From positions 1-49,073 of the forward strand of contig JAHYIV010000020.1 of assembly GCA_019429465.1 (NCBI GenBank): 49,073 bases of DNA, read 5' to 3'. This document shows, piece after piece, positions 16,938-24,988 of this stretch. The notes under the pieces were generated by a model. The model searched no databases and was not told where the DNA came from. It saw only the letters and a list, made by a program, of their open reading frames with translations. The DNA comes from Desulfoarculaceae bacterium. Its GTDB lineage: Bacteria; Desulfobacterota; Desulfobulbia; Desulfobulbales; Desulfocapsaceae. The position numbers and the translations under genes were made by a program. Position 1 is the stretch's first letter, and every line of letters starts with the position of its first letter.

Positions 16938-19352
16938 TTAAATATCCAGAGAAGTTACTTCCAAGGCATGATTCTGAATAAATTCTCTTCGTGGTTCTAC
17001 CTTGTCTCCCATAAGGGTGGTAAACATATCATCGGCCTGTTCCGCATCGTTGATCGTTACCTGGACCAGAACTCTATTTTCCGGATTCATTGTCGTATCC
17101 CAGAGTTGCTCCGGATTCATTTCTCCAAGACCCTTATAACGCTGAAGATGACTTCCTTTAAAGGTTTCATTGCGAACCTTTTCTATCATTTCACTCCAGT
17201 CTTTCGCTTCAATCCCTTTTTCCTGACCGCTGCTTGATTTCTTTATAAGAGTAAAAGATTTCTTCAAATATTCACGGATAGAGGGAAAAATTCCAAGTGC
17301 ATTTCTATACTCATTAATAAGGGGAATATGGGGTCCCAATGTTATAAAAAGATGGGCCTTTCCCTTGATGGAAATATCAACCTCATAACACGTTGGTCGC
17401 CACCTGCAGGATCGAATGGGGCCTATTACCAGTTTTTCACTGGATAACTGGGCAATGAGATCCTTTAAAAAAATTTCATCAGTAAATTGATCTGCGGAAT
17501 GCACATCCTTTTCAAGGAGAAAATAAAGCATTTCTTCCCAAATATTCATCCTATCAAGATAAGAGACAATTTGTTTATAAACTGAAAGTTTTCTTAATTT
17601 TTCCACCAGGATATCACCTGAAAGATTATTTTCCTCAGTCCCTTCTGTTTTGATCTCAATAAGTTGGCTTGCTTCATTAAAGAGATGATCATTCAAGTCT
17701 TTTTCTTCGAGAAAATATTTTTCCTTTTTTCCCCTGCCAAGTCTATACAAAGGTGGTTGCCCTATATAGACAAATCCTCCTTCAACAAGAGGCAACATTT
17801 GCCGATAAAAAAATGTAAGAAGAAGGGTTCGGATATGAGCACCATCCACATCCGCATCGGTCATAATTATTACCTTGTGATACCGTAATTTTTCAACGTC
17901 AAATTCATCCTTTCCAATACCACAACCCAAGGCACCGATAAGATTTTTTATCTCTTCACTACCCAATATCCGGTCAAAACGGGCTTTTTCGACATTCATG
18001 ATCTTACCGCGTAAAGGAAGAATAGCTTGAACAGATCTATCCCTTCCCTGTTTTGCTGAACCGCCTGCCGAATCACCCTCAACAATAAAAATTTCCCTTT
18101 TACTTGGATCTTTTTCCTGACATTCTGACAGTTTTCCGGCCATCAACAGGCTCGTTGATCCCTTTTTTCTTGAGAGGTCACGGGCGCGCTTAGCTGCCTC
18201 TCTGGCCCGTGAAGCCTCAACGACCTTAATGAGAATTTTTTTGGCCTCTTGGGGATTTTGTTCCAGATAGATGGTTAATTTTTCAGAACATACAGATTCT
18301 ACTATTGATTTTACCTCGGAATTTCCCAGTTTTGTTTTGGTTTGTCCTTCAAACTGGGGATCGGGTACTCGAACAGAGATGACGCAGGTAAGACCTTCCC
18401 GCATATCCTCTCCACTCATTTTTTCTTTTAAATTTTTAGGAATGATATCATCGCTGGCATAACGATTAATACATTTTGTGAGTGCTGCCCTGAATCCAGC
18501 AACATGTGTTCCACCTTCTCTTGTATTTATGTTATTTACAAAAGAAAAAAGTCTTTCGGTATAACCATCAAAATATTGAAAGGCTAATTCAACCTGAACC
18601 ATATCTTTTTCACCAAAAACAAAGATAGGTTCAGGGGTTATTGGAGTTCTTTTTCTGTTCAGATATTCTACATACGATTTTATACCGCCTTCAGCATAAA
18701 ATTTATCCTCGGCCCCTGATCTTTCATCTTTTATATAGATCTTAACTTCTTTATTTAGATAAGAGAGTTCCCGGAGTCTATTTATAATAGTTTCATAATT
18801 ATAAATAGTTGTTTCAGTGAATATTTCGGGATCAGGTTTAAAAGTTATGCGAGTGCCCGTTGCACTGCTTTCACCTATTATTTCCAGTTCGCCAACCTTG
18901 GCCCCATATTGGTATGTCTGCCTATAAATTTTACCATTCCGCTTTATCTCGGCACTGGCTTCCATAGAAAGGGCATTAACAACAGAAACACCAACACCAT
19001 GCAGTCCACCTGAAACCTTGTAGGATGAATGATCAAATTTTCCTCCGGCATGGAGTGTGGTCATGACCAGTTCCAGGGCCGACATTTTTTCTGTCGGATG
19101 CATATCTACAGGTATGCCACGCCCATCATCTTCAACCGATATTGAATTGTCTTCATGAATCTCAACATGAATTTTTTTGCAGTAACCGGCCAATGCCTCA
19201 TCTATACTGTTATCGACGACTTCCCATATAAGATGATGAAGTCCGGATTCAGCCGTATTACCAATGTACATAGAGGGTCTTTTGCGGACTGCTTCCAAAC
19301 CATCGAGAACTTTTATCTGTTCCGCACCGTATGCTTTATTTTTTTCTGTCAC
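16938..19352 (-). CDS. gyrB: DNA gyrase subunit B
   Basis: GyrB supplies ATP hydrolysis for supercoiling. The 804-residue protein has the GHKL ATPase motifs (VRKRPSMYIGNT, EVVDNSIDEALAGYC, DDGRGIPVD, GGLHGVGVSVVNALS), the transducer, and the TOPRIM block IVEGDSAGGSAKQGRDR with MTDADVDGAHIRTLLLTFF. The C-terminus has the normal HLQRYKGLGEMNP segment. The length of 804 is that of the longer E. coli-like form with an insert after TOPRIM, rather than the 640-residue form. It lies between dnaN and gyrA; a palindrome at 19379-19415 separates it from dnaN. Confidence 0.96.
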   Translation of the reverse strand: MTEKNKAYGAEQIKVLDGLEAVRKRPSMYIGNTAESGLHHLIWEVVDNSIDEALAGYCKKIHVEIHEDNSISVEDDGRGIPVDMHPTEKMSALELVMTTLHAGGKFDHSSYKVSGGLHGVGVSVVNALSMEASAEIKRNGKIYRQTYQYGAKVGELEIIGESSATGTRITFKPDPEIFTETTIYNYETIINRLRELSYLNKEVKIYIKDERSGAEDKFYAEGGIKSYVEYLNRKRTPITPEPIFVFGEKDMVQVELAFQYFDGYTERLFSFVNNINTREGGTHVAGFRAALTKCINRYASDDIIPKNLKEKMSGEDMREGLTCVISVRVPDPQFEGQTKTKLGNSEVKSIVESVCSEKLTIYLEQNPQEAKKILIKVVEASRAREAAKRARDLSRKKGSTSLLMAGKLSECQEKDPSKREIFIVEGDSAGGSAKQGRDRSVQAILPLRGKIMNVEKARFDRILGSEEIKNLIGALGCGIGKDEFDVEKLRYHKVIIMTDADVDGAHIRTLLLTFFYRQMLPLVEGGFVYIGQPPLYRLGRGKKEKYFLEEKDLNDHLFNEASQLIEIKTEGTEENNLSGDILVEKLRKLSVYKQIVSYLDRMNIWEEMLYFLLEKDVHSADQFTDEIFLKDLIAQLSSEKLVIGPIRSCRWRPTCYEVDISIKGKAHLFITLGPHIPLINEYRNALGIFPSIREYLKKSFTLIKKSSSGQEKGIEAKDWSEMIEKVRNETFKGSHLQRYKGLGEMNPEQLWDTTMNPENRVLVQVTINDAEQADDMFTTLMGDKVEPRREFIQNHALEVTSLDI

Positions 19353-19378
19353 TCTGTATCCTTTATCTTAATTAAAAT

Positions 19379-19415
19379 AAAAATATCCATTCATGAAGTA
19401 TGAATGGATATTTTT
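19379..19415 (-). terminator. Bidirectional terminator-like hairpin between dnaN and gyrB
   Basis: Arms AAAAATATCCATTCAT (19379-19394) and its inverse (19400-19415) pair perfectly around five bases, with A/T-rich ends giving a T-run in either direction. It could end dnaN transcription partly, so gyrB may have its own promoter in the 26 bases that follow or rely on read-through. Confidence 0.55.
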
Positions 19416-19443
19416 AATATTAACAATATGTTATAAAAAACAA

Positions 19444-20574
19444 TTAAAGTTGCATCGGCATAATAATACTTAAAAAACCTTCATCAAAGTCTGATTTTAA
19501 CAGACAGGGACTGTTGTTAGAATTTATATAGGCATCTACTGTCTCACTTTCCATAACCTGTAATGTTTCGATAAAAAAACGGCAATTAAAGCCAAGGAGA
19601 AGGGGCTTACCATCATAGATTATTGTTTGCTCATCTTTGGCATTCCCTATATCAGCATTTTGCGAAGATAGAATCATTTTTTCATCCGATATTTCCAGTT
19701 GGATGGTATGAAAAATATCTTCTGTAAATAGATTGATACGTTTGAGAGATTCTAAAAAAGGGAGTCTATCAATTTTAATCTTATTCTGAAGTTGTATGGC
19801 ATCTATAATAGCCCGATAAGGAGGAAATTCTCCTTGTTTCAGACGGATAACCATAACGGAATTTTCATCTTTAACGATGAGTTGTTTTTCTTCGAAACTT
19901 ATCTGGACACTGTCACGGTTTTCACAAAACTTTTTTAACTCCTGGATTCCTTTTTTAGGGATAAGGGTCATTTCATTTAAAATAAGGTTGTCTACATCCG
20001 TTGCTACATCTTTTTCCATAACAGAGAGACGATGGCCATCAGAGGAAATCATCCGTATATAAGATCTGTTGTCTCTTTTTTCTTTTTCAAAGAGAACACT
20101 GGTCAAAACATAATTATTCTCCTGCTCATTGGCTATGGAATAAATTATTTTTTCAATGATATCGGTAAAGACATGGGCATTAAAAGAGACAAATGTGTCG
20201 TCATTAAATTGAGGAAATTGTGGAAATTCATCGTCGGGCATTCCGGCAAGGTTATAGGTACTCAGTCCTGCATGGATAATAACCCAGCTATTTTCTGTTT
20301 CTTCTATATTTATGGTCGAGGAACCTGATTCTCTTACGATTTCGAATATTTTTTTGCTGGGAAGGGTTAAACTGCCAGCTTCTTTTATTTCCGCGGGGAT
20401 TTTAATTTTAAGGCCGACTTCAAGATCAGTAGCCGTGAGAAGTATGGTATCGCCATCTGTTTCAATCAGAATATTTGAAAGAATAGCCAATGTCCCTCTT
20501 TTATTGGTAATATTTTGAAGCGCGTTGAGTCCTTCTAAAAAAATATGTTTTGATATATTGCAATTGAGAGCCAT
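19444..20574 (-). CDS. dnaN: DNA polymerase III sliding clamp (beta subunit)
   Basis: The beta clamp encircles DNA and tethers the replicative polymerase. The 376-residue protein has the three-domain clamp arrangement; recognised pieces are LAILSNILIETDGDTILLTATDLEVGLK, MPDDEFPQFP, SSDGHRLSVME and the terminal SIIMPMQL, which is the conserved end. The ATG is preceded by GGAAGAAACC and by an AT-rich region with DnaA-box-like sites. dnaA and recF, the usual neighbours, are not next to it: a serine hydrolase is divergent instead. Confidence 0.95.
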   Translation of the reverse strand: MALNCNISKHIFLEGLNALQNITNKRGTLAILSNILIETDGDTILLTATDLEVGLKIKIPAEIKEAGSLTLPSKKIFEIVRESGSSTINIEETENSWVIIHAGLSTYNLAGMPDDEFPQFPQFNDDTFVSFNAHVFTDIIEKIIYSIANEQENNYVLTSVLFEKEKRDNRSYIRMISSDGHRLSVMEKDVATDVDNLILNEMTLIPKKGIQELKKFCENRDSVQISFEEKQLIVKDENSVMVIRLKQGEFPPYRAIIDAIQLQNKIKIDRLPFLESLKRINLFTEDIFHTIQLEISDEKMILSSQNADIGNAKDEQTIIYDGKPLLLGFNCRFFIETLQVMESETVDAYINSNNSPCLLKSDFDEGFLSIIMPMQL

Positions 20575-20867
20575 GGAAGAAACCTTTATTATGTATTTTT
20601 TTTATTATTGTTATTAAGAGGGTTTATTTGTTGAGATACAGTCTAACTATTGAATATAAAAATAATAAAAACGAACAAAAAATTGTTTACCATTCCTTGA
20701 ATTTTGTTTATTTCACGTTATCAACAGGAGAGTAAACGCTTTATTAAGAAAATATTAACTTTGATCTGTTGATAACAACTTGAAAAGAAAAATAACAACA
20801 TGATATGTTTGTCTTTTTAAGATAATTTAAATAGGCATAAATTACAATAAAATAATAAAAAAATACA
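20575..20867. other. AT-rich region with DnaA-box-like sites, candidate origin or dnaN control region
   Basis: This 293-base divergent spacer is extremely AT-rich. It holds TTATCAACA (20718-20726) and the inverted TGTTGATAA (20767-20775), each one mismatch from the TTATCCACA DnaA box, and long A/T tracts suited to unwinding. Nearby dnaN, gyrB, gyrA and parABS support an origin-proximal place. dnaA itself is missing and only two boxes are seen, so this could be just a DnaA-regulated dnaN promoter. Confidence 0.4.
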
Positions 20868-22055
20868 GTGATATCTTTAAATAAAAGCGCCTTAAGTCAA
20901 AGACTTTATGCTATTTTTACAAATGCCCTGGAGAACAACAATTTCCCCGGCGCTGCAGTTGGAATTTCGCTATGGAATGGGAAAAAATATGACGGAAATA
21001 TCTATTATTATGGTTTAGCTCAATCTTGTCCGGAAAGAGTTCAACTTACCCGTGATACTTTTTTTGATCTGGCCTCTTTAACAAAACCATTGGCCACAGT
21101 TCCAGCTTTATTGTCTTTAATGGAAGAGGGGAGAATAACATGGAATATGAATCTTGGTAATATCTTTCCCGCGGAAATTCCGGAAGATAAAATTTCTATT
21201 ACGATAAAGCAGTTGATGTCGCACTGTTCAGGTTTACCAGCCCATAAGGAATATTTTAATAAATTACTAACCCCGATGAACGGGATAAGTGCCTTTCGCA
21301 GATTATTTTCTTGTCAAAAAAACAAGAAAATAATCTGTAAGGCACTAAAATTGACGGGCGGTGAAAAAAAAACAGTGTTCAAATGGATAGTAAATGAAGA
21401 ATTATCCTATCCACCAGGAGAGGATAATTTATACAGTGACCTGGGTTTTATCCTGTTGGGTTTTATAATAGAAAAAATATCAGGGGAAAACCTTGATGAG
21501 TATGTAAAGAAAAAAATTTATACACCCTTAAACTTGCAAAACAGCCTTTTTTATGCAGAAAAGGCAAAACTGGGGTTTGCGTATGCGGCGACGGAAAAAT
21601 GTCCATGGGCGGGTGAAATACTATCTGGAAGGGTCCATGATGATAATTGCCGAGCCCTGGGGGGAGTTGCCGGACATGCAGGGCTTTTCGGAACAATAGA
21701 TGGCGTGGTTCAATGGTGCGAACATTTACTTTCTCAAGTGAAAGGAAGAAGTAAACATCCTTCCTATGGGAATGAACTCGTAAGAATGGCAGTGACGAAA
21801 GAGGGTCTCTCCGGCTGGACACCTGGGTTTGATACGCCTTCTGCAACAGGCTCAAGCAGTGGCCGCTTTTTTTCATCATCCAGTTTCGGTCACCTTGGCT
21901 TTACCGGGACATCCTTCTGGATTGATCCTCAAAAAGAACTGATCATCGTCTTATTAACCAACAGGGTACATCCGAATAGGAATAATGAATTAATTAGAAA
22001 ATTCAGACCATTATTTCATGATACCGTTATGCGTTGCTTATCTGCAGGGCAATAA
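20868..22055 (+). CDS. Serine hydrolase, beta-lactamase class C/penicillin-binding family, with in-frame repeat insertion
   Basis: The 395-residue protein has the serine hydrolase motifs Ser70-Leu-Thr-Lys73 (SxxK), Tyr189-Ser-Asp191 (YxN-like) and a late HLGFTG (HxG-like), with TFFDLASLTKPLAT and LMSHCSGLPAH around them. No signal peptide is visible, so it may be cytoplasmic, as in many such esterase-like proteins. Residues 134-160 are encoded by palindromic repeat A2; in relatives I remember, NKLL runs straight into the next helix. The fold is likely tolerant because the insert is in a surface loop between motifs 1 and 2. GTG start; no good ribosome site is seen. Substrate unknown. Confidence 0.8.
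   Translation: MISLNKSALSQRLYAIFTNALENNNFPGAAVGISLWNGKKYDGNIYYYGLAQSCPERVQLTRDTFFDLASLTKPLATVPALLSLMEEGRITWNMNLGNIFPAEIPEDKISITIKQLMSHCSGLPAHKEYFNKLLTPMNGISAFRRLFSCQKNKKIICKALKLTGGEKKTVFKWIVNEELSYPPGEDNLYSDLGFILLGFIIEKISGENLDEYVKKKIYTPLNLQNSLFYAEKAKLGFAYAATEKCPWAGEILSGRVHDDNCRALGGVAGHAGLFGTIDGVVQWCEHLLSQVKGRSKHPSYGNELVRMAVTKEGLSGWTPGFDTPSATGSSSGRFFSSSSFGHLGFTGTSFWIDPQKELIIVLLTNRVHPNRNNELIRKFRPLFHDTVMRCLSAGQ
21267..21346 (+). repeat. Palindromic repeat, family A (copy A2), inside a coding sequence
   Basis: The 80-base element runs from CTAACCCCGATGAACGGG to AAGGCACT with arms CAGATTATTTTCTTGT and its inverse around six A bases. It is read in frame without stops in the serine hydrolase gene, adding about 27 residues. 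The other copies (10204, 32927, 35739) are intergenic. This recalls the Rickettsia palindromic elements that insert into genes in frame. Confidence 0.93.
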
Positions 22056-22057
22056 AT

Positions 22058-22092
22058 AAAAAGCCCCTGTATCAACGATACAGGGGCTTTTT
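22058..22092. terminator. Bidirectional intrinsic terminator
   Basis: Arms AAAAAGCCCCTGTAT (22058-22072) and ATACAGGGGCTTTTT (22078-22092) form a strong GC stem with A and T tails. It lies between convergent units: it ends the serine hydrolase gene on the plus strand and the sulfur operon on the minus strand. Confidence 0.9.
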
Positions 22093-22127
22093 ATTTAACT
22101 GTATAAGTATAAAAAATACAGAGGTAA

Positions 22128-22301
22128 TTACCACCAGCAGACAGTTTGATCGGCGGCTATAATTTTAGCAACCAGCATGTCATAGTCTGGATTTTCAACA
22201 TTCAAATTGAATTCATCCGCCTCACGATCTCTGTTTAATATTCCAACCAGTGTTTTTATATCGTTATTGGGTTCTGAACGATACACTTGTAAAATTTTCA
22301 T
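22128..22301 (-). CDS. 57-residue conserved-type small protein ending the sulfur-carrier operon
   Basis: A short frame: ATG with an upstream GGAG, encoding 57 residues. It starts with MKILQVYRSEPNN, has a LVGILNRDREADEF segment, and ends CWW. The start and order resemble small proteins I recall beside tusA/dsrE genes, and the composition (one late Cys54 and a WW end) is not random. It is last of four genes on the minus strand, 17 bases after the 118-residue gene and before a strong terminator, so co-transcription is likely. No known domain is visible. By its neighbours it may help in sulfane-sulfur transfer, but that is inference. Confidence 0.7.
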   Translation of the reverse strand: MKILQVYRSEPNNDIKTLVGILNRDREADEFNLNVENPDYDMLVAKIIAADQTVCWW

Positions 22302-22318
22302 TGAGATAGCTCCGTTAG

Positions 22319-22675
22319 TTATGCAGCACAGGAAAGTGGTGGTTCATTGGTTTGTTTAGGAAGACCATAAGGAATAATATAATCAGCATCCCGCAGAGCC
22401 TCTCCCAGCTCTTCTAAAGAAATTTCCTCGATCAATTTATCACCTTCTTCATCCACGCAAGTATCAGGAGATGGCGCACCACAGGAATAAACCGATCCCT
22501 CCATATCCTTAACCCAGGCAATATTGTCCTTCATGTAGGTTGAGAAAGGAGGAAATGCGCCGTTCATAATAACAGGAAAGGCATAATGATTTTCAACAGC
22601 CAATCCCAGACCCGAGCGAACACCATCACCGTACATGCGGTTAGCTATCAGAAAATATACTTTTAATGATTCCAT
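22319..22675 (-). CDS. 118-residue protein of the sulfur-carrier operon, DsrE/F-like
   Basis: The protein starts MESLKVYFLIANRMYGDGVRSGLGLAVENHYAF, consistent with the beta-alpha start of the DsrE/F sulfur-carrier fold, and it has Cys65 (YSCGAPSPD) and Cys72 (DTCVDEEG) in the middle and Cys116 near the end. Cysteines placed this way can carry persulfides. The gene lies 12 bases after the DsrE-like gene and 17 before the 57-residue gene, in a four-gene minus-strand operon that begins with tusA. The DsrE/F assignment rests on fold-like pattern, not on a strong motif, so I give it no symbol. A role in moving sulfur between carriers is the natural guess. Confidence 0.6.
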   Translation of the reverse strand: MESLKVYFLIANRMYGDGVRSGLGLAVENHYAFPVIMNGAFPPFSTYMKDNIAWVKDMEGSVYSCGAPSPDTCVDEEGDKLIEEISLEELGEALRDADYIIPYGLPKQTNEPPLSCAA

Positions 22676-22687
22676 CTTTTAAGCTCC

Positions 22688-23020
22688 TTATAAAACGATA
22701 TAATTGCCGCACTCTTCTAGCTGAGCGCCATGGAAAGCCTGAGTTCTCATCTGCTTGTTTGATAAGCCAGCCGGAATATCAGCAACGGAATCATATCCTT
22801 CGCAGGTATAACTATCGGCACAGATAGCTATATTTTCTTCTCCGCACATATCTGCAAGAGCTTTGAAGCGAGAATCTTTGGTGAGATGAATTGCCTTATA
22901 GGTGAAAAAAATCATAGGTTGTTTGCCAGCCTTTACCGCAGCATTGGCAATACCAACAACGTGGCGCATATTTTGGGGCGAGTTTACAAAAATAGCAAAT
23001 TTATTTGGATCGGCAGCCAT
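22688..23020 (-). CDS. DsrE-family sulfur-carrier protein
   Basis: The 110-residue protein has the DsrE/peroxiredoxin-like pattern: FAIFVNSPQNM strand, then ANAAVKAGKQPMIFFTYKAIHL, then cysteine-containing MCGEENIAICADSYTCEGYD. Several cysteines (59, 67, 73, 103) could carry a persulfide or form disulfides. DsrE proteins accept sulfur from TusA and pass it on in sulfur oxidisers and, in reducers, in less clear routes. It is second in the operon after tusA, 43 bases later. The lone gene without dsrF/dsrH partners fits sulfate reducers and disproportionators rather than a classic dsrEFH heterohexamer. Confidence 0.75.
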   Translation of the reverse strand: MAADPNKFAIFVNSPQNMRHVVGIANAAVKAGKQPMIFFTYKAIHLTKDSRFKALADMCGEENIAICADSYTCEGYDSVADIPAGLSNKQMRTQAFHGAQLEECGNYIVL

Positions 23021-23063
23021 TGACTTTATCCTCCATTAGGGAAATAGGCGAAAATAAAAAAAA

Positions 23064-23321
23064 TTAACCTTTTTTAATGTAGAAGCTGATGTAACCAGCC
23101 TGCTCTTTCTCGCCCAGATATTCGTGTCCTCCACGGGCACACCAGCCAGGAATATCATTACGGGAACCGGGATCGGTGCCGTCCATCTGCAATATCTCAC
23201 CCGAGGCAAGCTTTCCGATTTCTTTTTTGGTACGAAGCAGAGGCATTGGACAGCTTAATCCCTTGGCGTCAAGTGTAGCGGTTACTACTAGTCCCTCTGG
23301 TGCAATCTTGAAGTCACTCAT
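23064..23321 (-). CDS. TusA-family sulfurtransferase
   Basis: TusA-like proteins carry sulfane sulfur as a cysteine persulfide and hand it to DsrE or other acceptors. The 85-residue protein has the family motif Cys24-Pro-Met-Pro27 (GLSCPMPLLRTKKEI), the right length, and an extra Cys61 in a GWCARGGHEY loop. It is first in the minus-strand operon, with dsrE-like, 118-aa and 57-aa genes after it, and divergent from a YeeE-type transporter. An AGGAGG-type ribosome site precedes ATG. The promoter region holds two palindromes (23353-23375, 23390-23415), possibly operators or leader hairpins. Confidence 0.92.
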   Translation of the reverse strand: MSDFKIAPEGLVVTATLDAKGLSCPMPLLRTKKEIGKLASGEILQMDGTDPGSRNDIPGWCARGGHEYLGEKEQAGYISFYIKKG

Positions 23322-23352
23322 TTTATTTTCCTCCTAAAAAAGTATCATCGGT

Positions 23353-23375
23353 AGGTATAAAATATTTTTATACCT
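23353..23375. promoter_or_regulatory. 10-bp-arm palindrome upstream of tusA
   Basis: AGGTATAAAA and TTTTATACCT pair across three bases. It is 32 bases upstream of the tusA start and includes TATA-like words for the minus strand. It could be an operator for a dimeric regulator overlapping the tusA promoter, but no regulator gene is adjacent. Confidence 0.4.
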
Positions 23376-23389
23376 GATATTAAATACAT

Positions 23390-23415
23390 ATTCAGATATT
23401 ATTATTAATCTGAAT
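23390..23415. promoter_or_regulatory. Second palindrome in the tusA-yeeE spacer
   Basis: ATTCAGAT (23390-23397) and ATCTGAAT (23408-23415) form an 8-bp inverted repeat around ten A/T bases. With the palindrome at 23353 it makes a pair of possible operator sites between divergent genes. Confidence 0.35.
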
Positions 23416-23574
23416 AATAAAAAAACAATTAATATATTTTATACGTTAGCCGATTTTATCTGTCAAGGGGAAACTCGATTGCTGTTAAATTGTGCTCTTG
23501 TTTATAACAATTTGTTTTTATATAAAATATTTACAAAGATATATACATATTCCCTCTTCTTCACTCTTAGATCC

Positions 23575-23603
23575 TTGACAAAAAATATCTGTGAGGGTAA
23601 ACA
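23575..23603 (+). promoter_or_regulatory. Candidate promoter for the YeeE-type transporter
   Basis: A perfect TTGACA (23575-23580) lies about 80 bases before the transporter start. The best -10 candidates 17 bases on, such as TAAACA, fit poorly, so only the -35 box is convincing. An alternative sigma factor is possible. Confidence 0.35.
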
Positions 23604-23657
23604 AAATTTAAGAATTGTATCATTTTCAGTTATTTTTGATAAAAAAAAGGGGGGGAC

Positions 23658-24902
23658 ATGAGTGAAGAGAATGTGATGGGTGGTAAAGTTAAGGAACTTT
23701 ATAAAACCCTGTGTCAGTCTGAATGGAACGCCACGATAACGGGCGTCTTGGTTGCTTTTTTGTCTGTCTTGATCATGGCGTGGTGGCGGCCCTGGGGGGC
23801 GGTTGGCGCAGTTAGAAACTGGGGAGACTGGATGATGTATGGAATAACCAGTCTTACAGGATCAAGTGCCGGTATTTTCAGTTATTATGTGGATGCCCCC
23901 AGGTCGGCCCTGATCGATTCCGGTTCTGTCATTGGTCTTTGTTTTGTTATCGGTGCCTTTATTTCCGCCTGCCTTGGTAAAGATTTTGCTTTTCGGATTC
24001 CTCCTTACCGGGAGATGGTCAAGGCTGTTATTGCCGGAATATTAATGGGGATTGGGGCAACACTGGCGGGTGGTTGTAATATTGGTGGCTTTTATAATGC
24101 CATTGGCAACCTTGCAGCCAATGGTTTTACCATGTGGATAGGTCTGGTGGCAGGGGTTCTTTTGGGCTTGAAACTGCTTTATGTGGAAATGGAGCATGTT
24201 ACCTGGGGTGATGGTGGTTCTGCCACCATAGAGCTGCCTCGGCCACTTCTTTATCTGCTTGGTGTGGCCGGCCTGGCTGGTCTTTTCTGGGCGGCCTACA
24301 GCTATGCCGGAAACAGCGAAGATGGGTATATGGTCTCCCTGAGTGGAATTATTCTTATTGCTGCCGCCTTGGGATACGTCATGCAGCGTGGTCGGTGGTG
24401 CATGGTTCAGGGGATTCGTGAACCACACATGACTGGAAATTGTACTCTTGCAAAATCTGTGGCCCTTTCCATTCTGCTTGTAGCTATTGGGGCGGCTGTT
24501 TTAAAATATTCAGTGCCGATGCGGGTTGAAGGTGTCGCAGTGCTCGATCCCGCCAACTATGTACGTGGAACCTTTGGTTGGGGTTCGATTGTCGGTGGTT
24601 TTATCTTTGGTCTGGGCGCGATGCTGGCCGGTGGCTGTGGTACCGGAACCTTGTGGCGGGTAGGGGAAGGACAGGTAAAGTTAATGCTGGTTGTGCCTTT
24701 CTTTGCTGTCTCCAATTCGATTATGACGGCCTGGTTCAGGGATAAGAATTTTGAGGCAGATGGAGTTCTTGGTTCCTATGTTTATCTTCCCGATGTTATG
24801 GGTTATGGTGGTACCTTGTTTTTTATTGCTGCTATGATGGGGATCTGGTACCTGGTGGTAACCTGGAATGAAGAAACTAATAAATTAATCCTGCCCATGT
24901 GA
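23658..24902 (+). CDS. YeeE/YedE-family (TsuA-type) sulfur-compound transporter
   Basis: The 414-residue membrane protein has about nine or ten hydrophobic segments and glycine-rich loops GGCNIGG, GRWCMVQGIREPHMTGNC and GGCGTGTLWRVGEGQ. Cysteine-bearing loops of this type line the pore in the thiosulfate importer TsuA (YeeE). The start is set by a strong GGGGGGGAC ribosome site before ATG. It is divergent from tusA and its operon, and TusA is the usual soluble partner of this family. I infer uptake or export of thiosulfate or another reduced sulfur compound. A terminator follows at 24931-24972. Confidence 0.85.
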   Translation: MSEENVMGGKVKELYKTLCQSEWNATITGVLVAFLSVLIMAWWRPWGAVGAVRNWGDWMMYGITSLTGSSAGIFSYYVDAPRSALIDSGSVIGLCFVIGAFISACLGKDFAFRIPPYREMVKAVIAGILMGIGATLAGGCNIGGFYNAIGNLAANGFTMWIGLVAGVLLGLKLLYVEMEHVTWGDGGSATIELPRPLLYLLGVAGLAGLFWAAYSYAGNSEDGYMVSLSGIILIAAALGYVMQRGRWCMVQGIREPHMTGNCTLAKSVALSILLVAIGAAVLKYSVPMRVEGVAVLDPANYVRGTFGWGSIVGGFIFGLGAMLAGGCGTGTLWRVGEGQVKLMLVVPFFAVSNSIMTAWFRDKNFEADGVLGSYVYLPDVMGYGGTLFFIAAMMGIWYLVVTWNEETNKLILPM

Positions 24903-24930
24903 TGTTGTTATTATAAAATGGTCCATCTAG

Positions 24931-24972
24931 ATCGCAACTCCCGGGCAAACCGGGGTTGCGATTTTTTTTTTT
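24931..24972 (+). terminator. Intrinsic terminator after the YeeE-type transporter
   Basis: A 13- or 14-bp GC-rich stem (ATCGCAACTCCCGG with its inverse, one bulged T, loop GCAAA) is followed by ten T bases. It lies 29 bases past the transporter stop and runs up to the ribosome site of the next gene. Confidence 0.9.
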
Positions 24973-24988
24973 GATAAAAGGTGCGGAT

